Assembly (NCBI GenBank): GCA_016490735.1
Contig: JAEMWC010000624.1
Coordinates: forward strand, 291,001 to 355,000
Direction of reading: 5' to 3'
Source: Pachyseris speciosa
Taxonomy: Eukaryota > Cnidaria > Anthozoa > Scleractinia > Pachyseridae
DNA: 64,000 nucleotides
Within the stretch, counting starts at the first letter, position 1, and every line of letters starts with the position of its first letter. Made by a program: the position numbers and the translations under genes. Shown here piece after piece: positions 46,901 through 55,293 of this stretch. The notes beneath the pieces were generated by a model. The model had not been told where the DNA came from. It was given only the letters and a program-made list of their open reading frames with translations, and made no database searches.

Positions 46901-49900
46901 GGGTGATATGACAAGCAGACTATATATAAATGCCAGTTGAAAAAGAATGCTTTTGGAGCTCCGCTTTTAGCCTCGGCTAAATATATATATTATTGGTTAT
47001 TGCGGGTATCGAATGTCATAAGTAGCAACTGAACAATTAAACAACAATCGGAATTTACCATTGCCATCGAAGGCTTGTGGAGGTACGGAAATACTCTCTC
47101 TACCTTCCTTTTTAAAGTTTTCTGTCTCATTCAAAGAGAAGACAACTCCAACTTTGCTACCTGCAGGTACTTTCTTGATCTTCATCACTGAAAGTGTAAA
47201 TGAGCAATAAGTTGAAATGTTAAATAAATAGTTCAGCGGAACTCATATATAGATAAATCTGTTGTTTTGTTTTGTTTTGTTTTGGTTTGGTTTTATACTA
47301 TTAAAAAATCGTTTTTATACTATTAAAAATTGCTCCTAATGAACAGATATTCCAAAAATTATAATACCCTTGCTGAATGTGACTTGAAAACAGCGGGTAG
47401 AATAGCCTGGACCGAGCCTGGGAACCTACATTCTGGTGCAACAAAAAGGCCTTGACGGGCAGGGCATGAATTTTCTGCTAACTCTCGTGTGGCCTTGTTT
47501 CCTTTACCTCCCCCCAAAAAAAGTTGAAAGGGATTTTAAATCACCCACACGCTAAGATAGGTGACGTATTTTCCCTTGTTGTGGCCTCCTTTAATGCATG
47601 ATGGGTAGGGTGGAGGTCGGTGGATGTCCCAATGAAAGCTTCAGAAACCAACAGTGTTATGGCTGACGGCCATGCTCCTTCTTAATGCTGGGAGAGTCAC
47701 TGGTATAATCTGTTCCAACGATATGTCTTGAAAATTACATTAAGTAATGTCAGGTTATTTCAAAAGAGAGGTGCCCCTGAAACAGTGCCCTCCGATCAGA
47801 TGCAAGTATATCTCTCTCACTTACCATAATGTTCTGTGGAAAGAATCTGGCTCTCATTGACTTTGTAATGAATCCAACCGTATTTAATGGAAAAGGAATC
47901 CAACTCCCTAGTCGCTAAAAGCACATTTATACCCTTGTTTTTGACCGTTTCCTTTTGCAAGTATTTCACTAATTTGCTGATTGTGTCCACTGCATTCTGA
48001 GGATTTGGAAAAAAATGGTCAACCATGCATAAACAGCAAGCTAGGAAAACTCCGACAGCGAGCAATTACCTACTTCCTATAACCAGCAACTAACGAGAGA
48101 TTCTGTCAATTTGATATAACACTCGCCGAAAAGAACTGACTTTCAACTATTGGACTTTTTTTCCCCAGAACTATTCGGCTTTCAGCAAGTTATATAAATT
48201 GTTACTCGTATTTAGCCCTAGATTTTTTCAAGTTGCGTAGCTCGCAGAGGATGGCACCATTGACTTTAATTATCAGCCTATAACATAAGAGGATGGCAAG
48301 GCTGCAGGCCAAACTGTCAGTCGTCAGGACAGCTTGTCGCCAGATAAAATGATCTTAGGGAAGAGAAGTAAAATTGCTCAATAATCTTTATGTTACCATT
48401 TTATTTCGAAGAAAAAAAAGTCGCTTTTTGGATTTACTAGTTTTTCTTTCACTGGCCATTATTGAGTGAAGTGACTGCAGCACTCTTTAAGCCTTTCCAG
48501 CGATTGGAACCAAACGCCAAGCAGACCCTTAAAAAGCGCGGTATACATGCATACCTTATTGTCACCTCCATATTAGAGCCTTTCAAGAGCAATAAATTAA
48601 CAGTAATAATTACAACACAATTCAAATGTAAAAAGACAAGCCAAAAAAAAAAAATAAAATAATAATAATAATAATAAAAATAATAATAATAATAAAATAA
48701 GATAAAATAAAAAAAAACTTCCAAGAACGTTTCAAAACATTGGGTAAAAGCTTATTTTTGTAAGTGACACAGTTCCAAAAGTTGAACTGAAGAGCTTAGC
48801 TTTGGCAAAGGTTCCACATTGTTTCAGAATCCAATAAGTCTACATTAAAACAAGCATTGTCCGTAAACTGTCGAGAGGACAGGAAGCTTTTGGCCGCTCC
48901 TTTGTCGTACGTTTGCTTCCTCTTTTCGCGGGTATCGAATTGCGATGTCAGTAGATGTTTGAGACCCTTAGTTTTCTATGCATTTATGGCCCAGCGGCCT
49001 AAAGGAAAATAAAAGAAATAAAGTACTAACTTAATTCCTATCGTTTTCACAGAGCTGAGACTATAATTAAGATAAGAAAAATTCAGAACACAATCAACCC
49101 ATCTTTACCTTCAATGAGCCTTCTTCTGTCGCATTGAGTAATTTTATTTTTGCTATGGCATCCTTCACCTGCAAACAGGTAAACCGAGTTGTAATAAAAA
49201 CAAGGTTTGTCTTCCAATGACGATAAAATAACACCAAGCAAGCCCTGAAAGCAGGCACAGTCGCATTGGGGGCCTCCTGCTTAAATAATAATTAGCCACG
49301 ATCCTTCTTGCCGAGGAAAATGCAAAAAATGTTCATTTCTTAAGGAAGAATGATGATAGCTTATTTCCAGTAACTGCATGTACTGGCAATATTTCTGACA
49401 CTAACAACCTAAGGAGAGGGGCACGTCTTACTTATAGATTTGCCATAAAAAGCTGAAAAAATTAGGTTGATAACTAGAGAATCACAATTCATTACAAACA
49501 TAATTTCAAATCACATTAAATCACATTAAACTGTACGCACCTCTCTCGAGCTGTCGCTTGAATTTCCTACTAAGGCCTTACCGCCTCAGTAATCGTTCGT
49601 ATACGTTTACGGGAAACCAGACAAAGACATACTTTCTGCCGGGCCCACTTAAGGACGGTGCCTCCTATTGCTAGTACGCATTCGTTCTGCGCGCCACGCA
49701 ACCATCTTGTCTCGCGCGATTACTCGCGCGATTTCCTCAGAAGATTGTTTGTTTTGATGGTTACCGCATTTTTTTGCCGAGCTCTTGATTAAGCGGAGAG
49801 TTTTACAGGATTAGCAAGAGGCTGTCTACACCAAAAGCCCGTTAACGAAAACGTCATTGTGTTGTGTTTTGAGAAAATACGCTGAATTAAGGAAAAGCAA

Positions 49901-51495
49901 GTGAAGGGAAGTGGCAAATAATATAAGACTTTTAAAAGCTTTATCAAAACAGATCGCTGTAAAGTGATTCAAAGGAATCGCTTAAAAAAGTTTAATACAA
50001 CGGTTTAATACACAGCAAATCCGTTTCGGTTTTATTCTTTTATTTTATTGCTGTTTTAACAATATTAAAAAGAGAGATGTTTTCATTGAACGTAAGATAT
50101 AACGTAACACGATGTCTTACCTTCGTAACTGATGAAAAGGTTCAACTTAAATTGCCTGAATAACGGACTGCGAAAATCAGAAGCAAGGAATCACGAATAC
50201 TAGCTCTCGAACTGCGTAGTTTTTATGCATTTTAAAACTCCTTCCAGACAGATAATACAACCACAAGAAACAACTGCGAAAGTAATTGACAAAACTACAA
50301 AACGTGATCTTACGTACGTGTTTGTCTTCCACTTAGCCAGAGACTAAAAGGGCACCTTACACTCGAAAAAACCTTGCAATTTACATTCAAAGCCATCTTC
50401 ATTGAAAAAATGTCCTCTAATTCCCGAAGAATCAAGAAAACTTTTTGTTCCAGCATGTGTCGATATTCCAAGGAAAAGACATGCAAATATTTAACTTACT
50501 AGGGATGGGGTAGAGCAAAAATTGTCAAGAGCCCCCAAAACAGTGCCTTAAAAATAGAAAATAACCAATATAGCTCTAAAAAACGCTTGGTGACCCCCAC
50601 TTTTTACCTCACAAAACGAAAGTGGTAAGCCTACTCAACACATGGTGATTTTTTGATAGTTCGCAAAATATATTTAGCCTGTGTTTTTGCACAACTACAA
50701 GGGAGGAGTCAGGGCCAAAAATGCCTCCAATGCAATGCTTTTGTAATAAATACCACATGAAAAGTAGTTTTGATATCACCAGCTGTTATGTGTTTCAAAG
50801 CTTGTGGTTTGTTGTTGCCTTGGTATATGTAAACGGGAATTCTAAGGAAATGTTCAGAGAAATATATCTTCTTCTTTTTTTTCGAAAAAAAAAAAGATAC
50901 CAAGACTCTATTTTTTGCAGCTTTAGACTTAATTATCTCTGAAAAATGCGTGGTTACCCCCAATTTTCGTTTCAATTTTCGTTAGCCCTTACCAACATCT
51001 ACATTTTAGCATAGTGATAATCCGCGAAAAATATCTTCGTATAAGGAGGCACCGTCCTTAAATAACAGCGAATACCTTATTTCAAGAATTTATACTCTCC
51101 TGCCGGAATTTGTTGAAAAGATGTAGCTTGTCTAATGAAAGATTCAAATTCCAAAGTTAGTGACACCAGAAATCGTCGGTAATACCAAAATTCTACTGGA
51201 CAATACTGTCTTAAGAGATAGACTACTTGTAGGTGATGCTGTAGTCAATATAAACTGCTCACCGTTACTGTAGCTGCAGGTGTTTGTACTTTTGTTGTTG
51301 TTGTTGTTGTTGTTGTTGTTTCAGCTGATGTGTTTGTTGTTGCTTTTAAGAGTATTAATTCTGTTGTGCTTGCTGTTGATGATGTTGACATCGATTCTGT
51401 TGTGCCTGTTGTTGTTGTTGTTGTTGCGGTCCTTGTTTCCGTCGCTTTTTCTACTTCAGTTGTTGTTGGTGGTGTCCACTTGGATATTGGTGTTT
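32242..51495 (-). CDS. Adhesion GPCR gene 2, paralogue of gene 1, 5' end not seen
   Basis: Whole-gene span on the minus strand; exons listed separately. Fifteen exons match gene 1 in order, phase and, mostly, exact length, from the Thr-rich linker to the tail. Their lengths sum to 1,940 nt (2 + 646 codons), a single open frame. Differences: linker exon 233 against 56 nt, two codons lost and three gained in GAIN exons, and 24 nt missing from the ECL2/TM5 exon. No TSP1 or signal-peptide exon is seen between 51.5 kb and the window end, where the sequence is tRNA-like repeats and a DIRS/BEL nest; the 5' part may lie beyond 64 kb or be lost. Introns are much longer than in gene 1 because of inserted elements. 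The gene is probably expressed as an aGPCR, but the ECL2 deletion may impair folding or signalling. Confidence 0.85.
32815..33024 (-). CDS. aGPCR 2, TM5-TM6-TM7 exon
   Basis: 210-nt exon with [16 protein letters not shown] (TM6) and [12 protein letters not shown] (TM7), the diagnostic class B2 signatures. Confidence 0.95.
33455..33497 (-). CDS. aGPCR 2, ECL2-TM5 exon with in-frame deletion
   Basis: 43-nt exon encoding [14 protein letters not shown]. Compared with gene 1, eight codons (24 nt) are missing, which include the conserved Ile-Trp of the I-W-x-F-x-x-P motif. Splice sites and flanks are otherwise conserved and the frame is kept. The lost segment is bounded in gene 1 by short CTT repeats, which suggests deletion by replication slippage. 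Confidence 0.87.
33630..34090 (+). mobile_element. Penelope-like fragment in aGPCR 2 intron
   Basis: Translating the plus strand from about 33,660 gives [20 protein letters not shown], a GIY-YIG motif with its Cys pair, then [10 protein letters not shown] and, after frame breaks, RRDEL near the stop. At 34,020-34,050 lies a terminus-like hairpin GGCTGG/CCAGCC followed by GAAA, a decayed hammerhead. Target duplication not determined. Confidence 0.7.
34424..34573. repeat. Tandem duplication across an aGPCR 2 splice donor
   Basis: A unit of about 76 bp occurs twice (about 34,424-34,497 and 34,500-34,573). Each contains CTTACAAATCACCATG, i.e. the 3' end and donor site of the TM4-ECL2 exon on the minus strand. 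The second, complete exon is the upstream one in transcription. Confidence 0.8.
34550..34634 (-). CDS. aGPCR 2, TM4-ECL2 exon
   Basis: 85-nt exon encoding [20 protein letters not shown] tandem duplication of about 76 bp just downstream repeats its last 20-odd bases and its donor site. Confidence 0.88.
35576..35726 (-). CDS. aGPCR 2, TM3-TM4 exon
   Basis: 151-nt exon with [20 protein letters not shown] and YAVAWG; the conserved TM3 cysteine is present. A long, repeat-filled intron separates it from the TM2 exon. Confidence 0.93.
35774..36112. repeat. Pair of imperfect palindromes
   Basis: First hairpin: 35,774-35,870, arms of about 42 bp (ACAATTCAGGG... against CCCTGAATTGT). Second: 36,046-36,112 with outer arms AACTGTCCGATTTG/CAAATCGGGCAGTT and a perfect 13-bp inner stem CTGTCCGATTACA/TGTAATCGGACAG around a 6-nt loop. 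Probably parts of one MITE family sharing the CCGATTACA motif. Confidence 0.7.
36115..40475. repeat. Inverted repeat pair about 3.8 kb apart
   Basis: About 36,120-36,400 matches the reverse complement of about 40,225-40,470 with moderate divergence. Shared landmarks include CGATTTATTTTCGAGAAAATCG facing its complement, GTTAGGTAGG, and CGCTTTTGGTGCTCA. Either long terminal repeats of one DNA transposon or two copies in opposite orientation. Between them lie microsatellites, including (AATC)n at 37,660-37,690, and the element at 38,129-39,263. No transposase frame seen. Confidence 0.6.
38129..39263. mobile_element. Non-autonomous DNA transposon, long inverted repeats, TA duplication
   Basis: Ends GGTACATTTCACTGAC... 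and its reverse complement, flanked by TA (38,127-38,128 and 39,264-39,265). Inverted similarity continues inward in patches: the segment at about 38,275-38,345 pairs with about 39,020-39,090. A second inverted pair (about 38,563-38,610 and 38,650-38,705) sits near the centre and may be a nested element. No transposase frame. Consistent with a Tc1/mariner-type MITE or foldback element. Confidence 0.78.
40905..41007 (-). CDS. aGPCR 2, TM2 exon
   Basis: 103-nt exon whose protein sequence ([19 protein letters not shown]) is identical to gene 1 over TM2. Confidence 0.92.
41449..41555 (-). CDS. aGPCR 2, TM1 exon
   Basis: 107-nt exon with [18 protein letters not shown], nearly identical to gene 1. 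Its intron lacks the minisatellite seen in gene 1. Confidence 0.92.
41795..41921 (-). CDS. aGPCR 2, GPS exon
   Basis: 127-nt exon with [12 protein letters not shown] and [14 protein letters not shown]. The GPS triad His-Leu-Thr is intact, so cleavage is expected to be retained. Confidence 0.93.
42250..42302 (-). CDS. aGPCR 2, pre-GPS exon
   Basis: 53-nt exon encoding [17 protein letters not shown], the conserved C-x-F-W element before the GPS loop. Length and phase identical to gene 1. Confidence 0.86.
42413..42530 (-). CDS. aGPCR 2, GAIN exon (SRIIAA)
   Basis: 118-nt exon encoding [18 protein letters not shown] and an NVT sequon, with three extra codons near its start compared with gene 1. 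Confidence 0.85.
42930..43005 (-). CDS. aGPCR 2, GAIN exon (IYNN)
   Basis: 76-nt exon encoding [20 protein letters not shown]. It is two codons shorter than in gene 1, and its donor reads GTGGGT, weaker than the GTAAGT of the paralogue. Confidence 0.8.
43051..43121. repeat. (TAA)n microsatellite
   Basis: About 23 uninterrupted AAT/TAA triplets directly upstream of the orphan transposon-type frame; may be the tail of a LINE. Confidence 0.95.
43150..43644 (+). CDS. Orphan transposon-type protein fragment, possible PD-(D/E)XK nuclease-like domain
   Basis: 164-residue open frame in an aGPCR 2 intron, on the strand opposite to the receptor. It contains [34 protein letters not shown], a basic [15 protein letters not shown] stretch and [19 protein letters not shown] recognise this as a C-terminal domain often seen in multi-copy reverse-transcriptase-like proteins of marine invertebrates; the D...D-V-R and E-x-K residues would suit a PD-(D/E)XK fold, but that is inference. 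It has an ATG and no stops, yet no RT precedes it, and a (TAA)n run lies just upstream. Likely a retroelement remnant. Confidence 0.55.
   Translation: MVCNDVEREPVLQEVTGEMLNHCSNKAPDARSDIHARGFWERQRSAFFDVRVCHPNVDSYRDLTPKQIYKKHENEKKRQYAERVMEIEQGTFTPLVFMTTGEMANECIRYHSRLAELITGKKGESYSSAISWMKKAWCYIKQGKDCWPCFNDDALSVSTSHSCL
43740..46995. other. Probable inserted repeat with GC-rich hairpin; no gene recognised
   Basis: Gene 1 has no counterpart to this part of the intron. Near the left edge, GGCGGCC/GGCCGCC (about 43,792-43,809) forms a hairpin between GCGGAGCTCC-like motifs; near the right edge (about 46,955-46,972) GGAGCTCCGC recurs in inverted sense. A (ACG)n run and (TAA)-like runs lie at 43,890-43,960. 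A 98-codon plus frame at 45,388-45,684 has no recognisable domain. Probably a non-autonomous DNA transposon of about 3.2 kb; boundaries are uncertain. Confidence 0.45.
47059..47187 (-). CDS. aGPCR 2, GAIN exon (VPPQAF)
   Basis: 129-nt exon ending [14 protein letters not shown], the same length and phase as gene 1. The downstream intron (43,006-47,058) holds a transposon-derived reading frame and a GC-rich repeat. Confidence 0.86.
47825..47996 (-). CDS. aGPCR 2, GAIN subdomain A exon
   Basis: 172-nt exon starting [13 protein letters not shown], with [13 protein letters not shown] in the middle; co-linear with gene 1. Donor GTAAGT. Confidence 0.84.
49109..49168 (-). CDS. aGPCR 2, short pre-GAIN exon
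   Basis: 60-nt, phase 0-0 exon encoding [20 protein letters not shown], matching gene 1 in length, core sequence and GTAAAG donor. It carries an N-glycosylation sequon (NAT). Confidence 0.76.
49653..51057. mobile_element. Non-autonomous DNA transposon with TTAA duplication
   Basis: Inverted ends GGACGGTGCCTCCT / AGGAGGCACCGTCC lie directly inside TTAA (49,649-49,652 and 51,058-51,061). TTAA duplication is the hallmark of piggyBac-type elements. About 1.4 kb, no transposase frame seen. Lies in the aGPCR 2 intron between the linker and pre-GAIN exons. Confidence 0.75.
51263..51495 (-). CDS. aGPCR 2, Thr/Ser-rich linker exon
   Basis: 233-nt exon in the phase expected from gene 1. It encodes a mucin-like stretch dominated by Thr (runs of ACA), with Ser, Ala and Glu. 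Donor GTGAGC is shared with gene 1. About 177 nt longer than its counterpart, consistent with ACA-triplet expansion lengthening the stalk. Confidence 0.7.
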
Positions 51496-51569
51496 CTAAA
51501 ACAAATTAATTACAACAGCAATTGCATACTTTCATGCATACATATACATATACATTATTTACTCAAACG

Positions 51570-52170
51570 AAGAATGATGCTCGCAGTTGTGAACGCAATT
51601 TATGCAATTGCGAAAACAAGCCTGAAAAACATTCAGGACTTCAACGGGGCTTCATCCCGTGACCACGCGATTATCGGTGCGATGCTCTAACCAACGGAGC
51701 TATGAAGCCACTGACGTTGGGAGCAGGTCAGTCGTGGGTTCATATGTTTCCGTTAAACAAGTGAGTGTGAATGATATATGAAATGAATTAGATATGAACT
51801 GCGGAAATGAAATCAAATGAAGAATGATCCTCGCATTTGTGAACGCAATTTATGCAATTGCAAAAAGAAGCCTGATAAAAAAATTCAGAACTTCAATGGG
51901 GTTTGAACCCGTGAGCTCGCGATTACTGGTGCGATGCTCTAACCAACTGAGCTAAGAAGCCACTGACGTTGGAAGCAGGTCAATTGTGGGTTCATATGTT
52001 CCCGTGAAAGAAATGAGTGTGAATGATATATGAAATGAATTGCAATTGCATAAATTGCGTTCACAACTGCGAGGATCATTCTTCATGTTATTTTATTTCA
52101 GTTCATATATGTTTCCTTTCACACTCATTTCTTTCACGGGAACATATGAACCCACAGTTGACCTGCTCCT

Positions 52171-52205
<35 letters not shown>

Positions 52206-52665
52206 ATCGCACCGGTAATCGCGAGGTCACGGATTCAAACTCCGTTGAAGTCCTGAATTTTTTTTCAGGCTTCTTTTCGCAATTGCATAAATTCCGTTCA
52301 CAACTGCGAGGTTCATTCTTTATTTGATTTCATTTCCGCAGTTCATATGTGATTCATTTCATATATCATTCACACTCATTTCTTTCACGGGAACATATGA
52401 ACCCACAATTGACCTGCTCCCAACGTCAGTGGCTTCATGGCTCAGTTGGTTAGAGCACCGCACCGGTAATCGCGTGGTCACGGGTTCAAACCCCGTTGAA
52501 GTCCTGAATTGTTTTAAGGCTTCTTTTCGCAATTGCATAAATTGCGTTCACAACTGCGAGGATCATTCTTCATTTGATTTCATTTCCGCAGTTCATATAT
52601 GATTTATTTCATATATCACTCACACTCATTTCTTTCACAAGAACATTTGAACCCACAAGTGACCT

Positions 52666-52706
<41 letters not shown>

Positions 52707-52830
52707 ATCGCACCGGTAATCGCGAGGTCACGGGTTCAAACCCTGTTCAAGTCCTGAAATTTTTTTTTCAGGCTTCTTTCCGCAATTGCATCAATTGCGT
52801 TCACAGCTGCGAGGATCTTTCTTCATTTAT
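51570..52830. repeat. Array of five tRNA-derived repeat units
   Basis: About 250-bp units, each with a 74-nt tRNA-like core: minus strand at 51,636-51,709 and 51,888-51,961; plus strand at 52,180-52,253, 52,431-52,504 and 52,681-52,754. Shared flanks include GCAATTGCATAAATTGCG, CACAACTGCGAGGATCATTC and TTCATATATCATTCACACTC. A-box and B-box promoter sequences are kept in most cores, while the anticodon stem is unpaired in all. Looks like a tandemly arranged SINE-like family whose units meet head to head near 52,045. Confidence 0.8.
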
Positions 52831-53038
52831 GTAAGTTCTGACGATTGAGCGTGCGAATTAGACAGAAATTGATATTTCTATGGCACGAGAACAGAAGTGG
52901 CCTGGTACGATTGGTGAGGCATGATGGGTATCATGCTGTCTATAAAGGCTTAGTTCGTCACTTTGGAAGCCATTCTAGGACTGCATCAGTGGCTATTTGC
53001 TTGTTATTTTGTTGATAATATTTTCTCCGTTCTTTAGC

Positions 53039-53754
53039 ATGGGCGAATGGAATGTTTCGAAGGACGACATTGCTAAGATGATAGAAGCTAACAACCAGAC
53101 CATGATGGCGTCAATGACGGAACTTTTTTAAAAATCCATTGGCGATTTGAAACGATCGCAAGCCGATTCCTCAGACGCCCAGATCCCCGAGATCAAGAAA
53201 CTCAAGCGGAAGGAACCAAGGCGCTTTAAGAAGAAAGCAAACGAAGACCAATTCAGGTTTAATGCCAAGATCCAGGATACTTTAGACGAAGTTAAGACAG
53301 CTGCCCAGGCCAATTTTTGGACAAGGTCAAGGAATCGCTCCAGAAAGGTGAGAACTTTTTAAAAGAACTTTAGAAACACATCCTTCTTGCGGACAAGTCC
53401 GAGTACGGCTGGTCTACCGTCCAGGAGTATAAGAAAAACGAGATCGCCGATGATTCTGACGATGAAGAGAAAATGTTTAAGGCCGAGGCGCGTGCCAAGG
53501 CACTTTTGAAACAATCAGCCTCAAGATCGCGAACGGTTGCCTCGGGTTTCGCGGCCAAAAGGGATTCGGCCGTCCAGGATTCAAGTCTGAAAAATTTGGG
53601 GGAAAGGAACTCTGTTCTGAGACAAATTCCCACGGTAGATGCGCAAGCCAGGAATCGTGCGAGACCAGGCAATTGCTTTCAATGCGGGAAGCAGGTCATT
53701 GGAGAGCGCAATGCCCCACGTTTCATCCGAAGTCCGGCACAAGCATCTGACTAG
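53039..53754 (+). pseudogene. DIRS gag-like protein, broken
   Basis: Starts MGEWNVSKDDIAKMIEANN. A stop follows at about 53,129 in a T run, and the frame shifts near 53,310. Further on it reads YKKNEIADDSDDEEKMFKAE, a segment typical of DIRS first ORFs, and ends near a Cys pair (NCFQCGKQ). It would form the particle protein; non-functional here. Confidence 0.75.
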
Positions 53755-53789
53755 ACGATTACGAGCAAGGTGTAGTCGATTCTTTTGTT

Positions 53790-54532
53790 AGTGATAATTC
53801 TTTAGATGTTGATTATGATGCGCATTTTCCTAGTGAGGGCGTCCATTCTACTTGGGAGGAGTTTTCTTTTTTTGACTCTTATGAGTTTGATTCCACTCAT
53901 GCAAAATCCAACGTATCGGTTAGGGGCAGGTTAGCCAAATGCATCTCCGAGTGGGAAAGAATTGATTCTCCCGGTCTTATTTTGGAAGTTATTGGCGAGG
54001 GCTATAAAATTCCTTTTGTTTCTATTCCTCCTCCAAAACGTAGTGATAATAACTTATCTGCTATCAGGGAGAAGGATTTCGTTTCTGAAGCGATTTACGA
54101 TCTCCTCAGTAAGCATTGTGTTGAGGAACTATATGGAGCGCCAGAAATTGTTAACCCCTTGTCAGTGCCCATTCAATCGTCTGGAAAGACGAGACTAATA
54201 CTGGACCTACGGCATGTTAATTTGTATGGTTACAAACAAAAGTTTCAATGTGAAGATCTGAGGGTCGCTCTTTCAATTATTTCGCGGGGATTTTAGCTTT
54301 TTAAGTTCGACCTCAAATCAGGTTATCATCATGTAGAGATTTTCTCGTTACCACCGTAAGTTCTTGGCCTTTGGTTGGGATTTTGGTGATGGAAACACTC
54401 GTTTTTTTTTCAGTTTGCTGTCCTTCCATTCGGTTTGTTGTCAGCGCCGTATTTGTTCACAAAACTATTTAAGCCTGTCATTAAAATGTGGAGGTGTCAA
54501 GGAATTCCAATTGTCGTTTTTCCTGATGACGG
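53790..54532 (+). pseudogene. DIRS reverse transcriptase, N-terminal part
   Basis: Seen: WERIDSPGLI, GYKIPFVSIPPPKRSDNN, TRLILDLRHVNLY, FFKFDLKSGYHHVEI (after a stop at about 54,294), FAVLPFGLLSAPYLFTKLF and finally FPDDG, the catalytic Asp pair. The sequence is then cut by the BEL/Pao LTR immediately after the DDG codons. Several stops and frame shifts. Confidence 0.85.
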
Positions 54533-55226
54533 TGTGAAGGTTTCCTATTTCCTTTTGTTTTTTACGTTTCCGGTTACAGATACATCAATCATTTGCCGTA
54601 AGTGTTTCATGTTTCTTGCTCGCTCACGTGCTTTTTAGTTAGTCGCTTTTCTCGGTCTAGTTTTCACCCAACGCTCAAGTTAAGTGCCAATTTTTTTTTG
54701 TTAAAGTCCGTTTTCTGTTCTTTGGTTCAAACCGGGACAGTTATGTAAGTACCCCTTTAGTATTTATTTCATTTAGGCATGTTTAGTAGGCATTTTATTT
54801 ACAGTAATTTCCATATTTGTTACAGTTAGCTTGCTTCGATGTGTATGCCATGTGGTTATTACAAGCATTACTCTTTTCCATGGTTTCGTTATCGTTTAGT
54901 TTCCTTTGTTTTATTTACTGCATTCTAGCAATTCGCGTAGATTATATTAGCCTTTGTGTTTAGTTTGTGTATTTTCATTTGGTTTCTGTTATCATGTTTG
55001 TAACATCGGTTTTCCTACAATCTATGTTATGTAATGTTTATTTCAGTTTACAACCATCACCATATCCACGTTCAAGTATTAAATCACCGTTGACCGGTCC
55101 TTAAAGTTCGTCGTCTTCTTGTGGTTTTCTCGGTTTTGGTTCGTAAAGTCGATCCCTATTTCCATCTACAACGCCCGACACCTTTTGATTTCACACTCGT
55201 GGATCTTGAGAGTCGCGCCCGCAATA
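54533..55226 (+). repeat. BEL/Pao 5' LTR
   Basis: Begins TGTGAAGG and ends GCAATA; 694 bp. About ten differences from the 3' LTR by eye, i.e. roughly 1.5% divergence. Confidence 0.93.
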
Positions 55227-55293
55227 GTAAAATAACTCCGAAGATTGCCTTAGGACGGAATGTAAAGGTGTTGAAGTTAAGGAACTTTGAATT

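Noticed and set aside
48449..48724. Phe/Tyr-rich 91-residue minus frame
   Set aside because: Translation of an AT-rich (TAA)n-like run.
51280..51690. Leu-rich 136-residue plus frame
   Set aside because: Shadow of the Thr-rich linker exon of aGPCR 2 on the other strand, running on into a tRNA-like repeat.
52180..52754. Functional tRNA genes
   Set aside because: Anticodon arms cannot pair and position 33 is not T in any copy; treated as tRNA-derived repeats.
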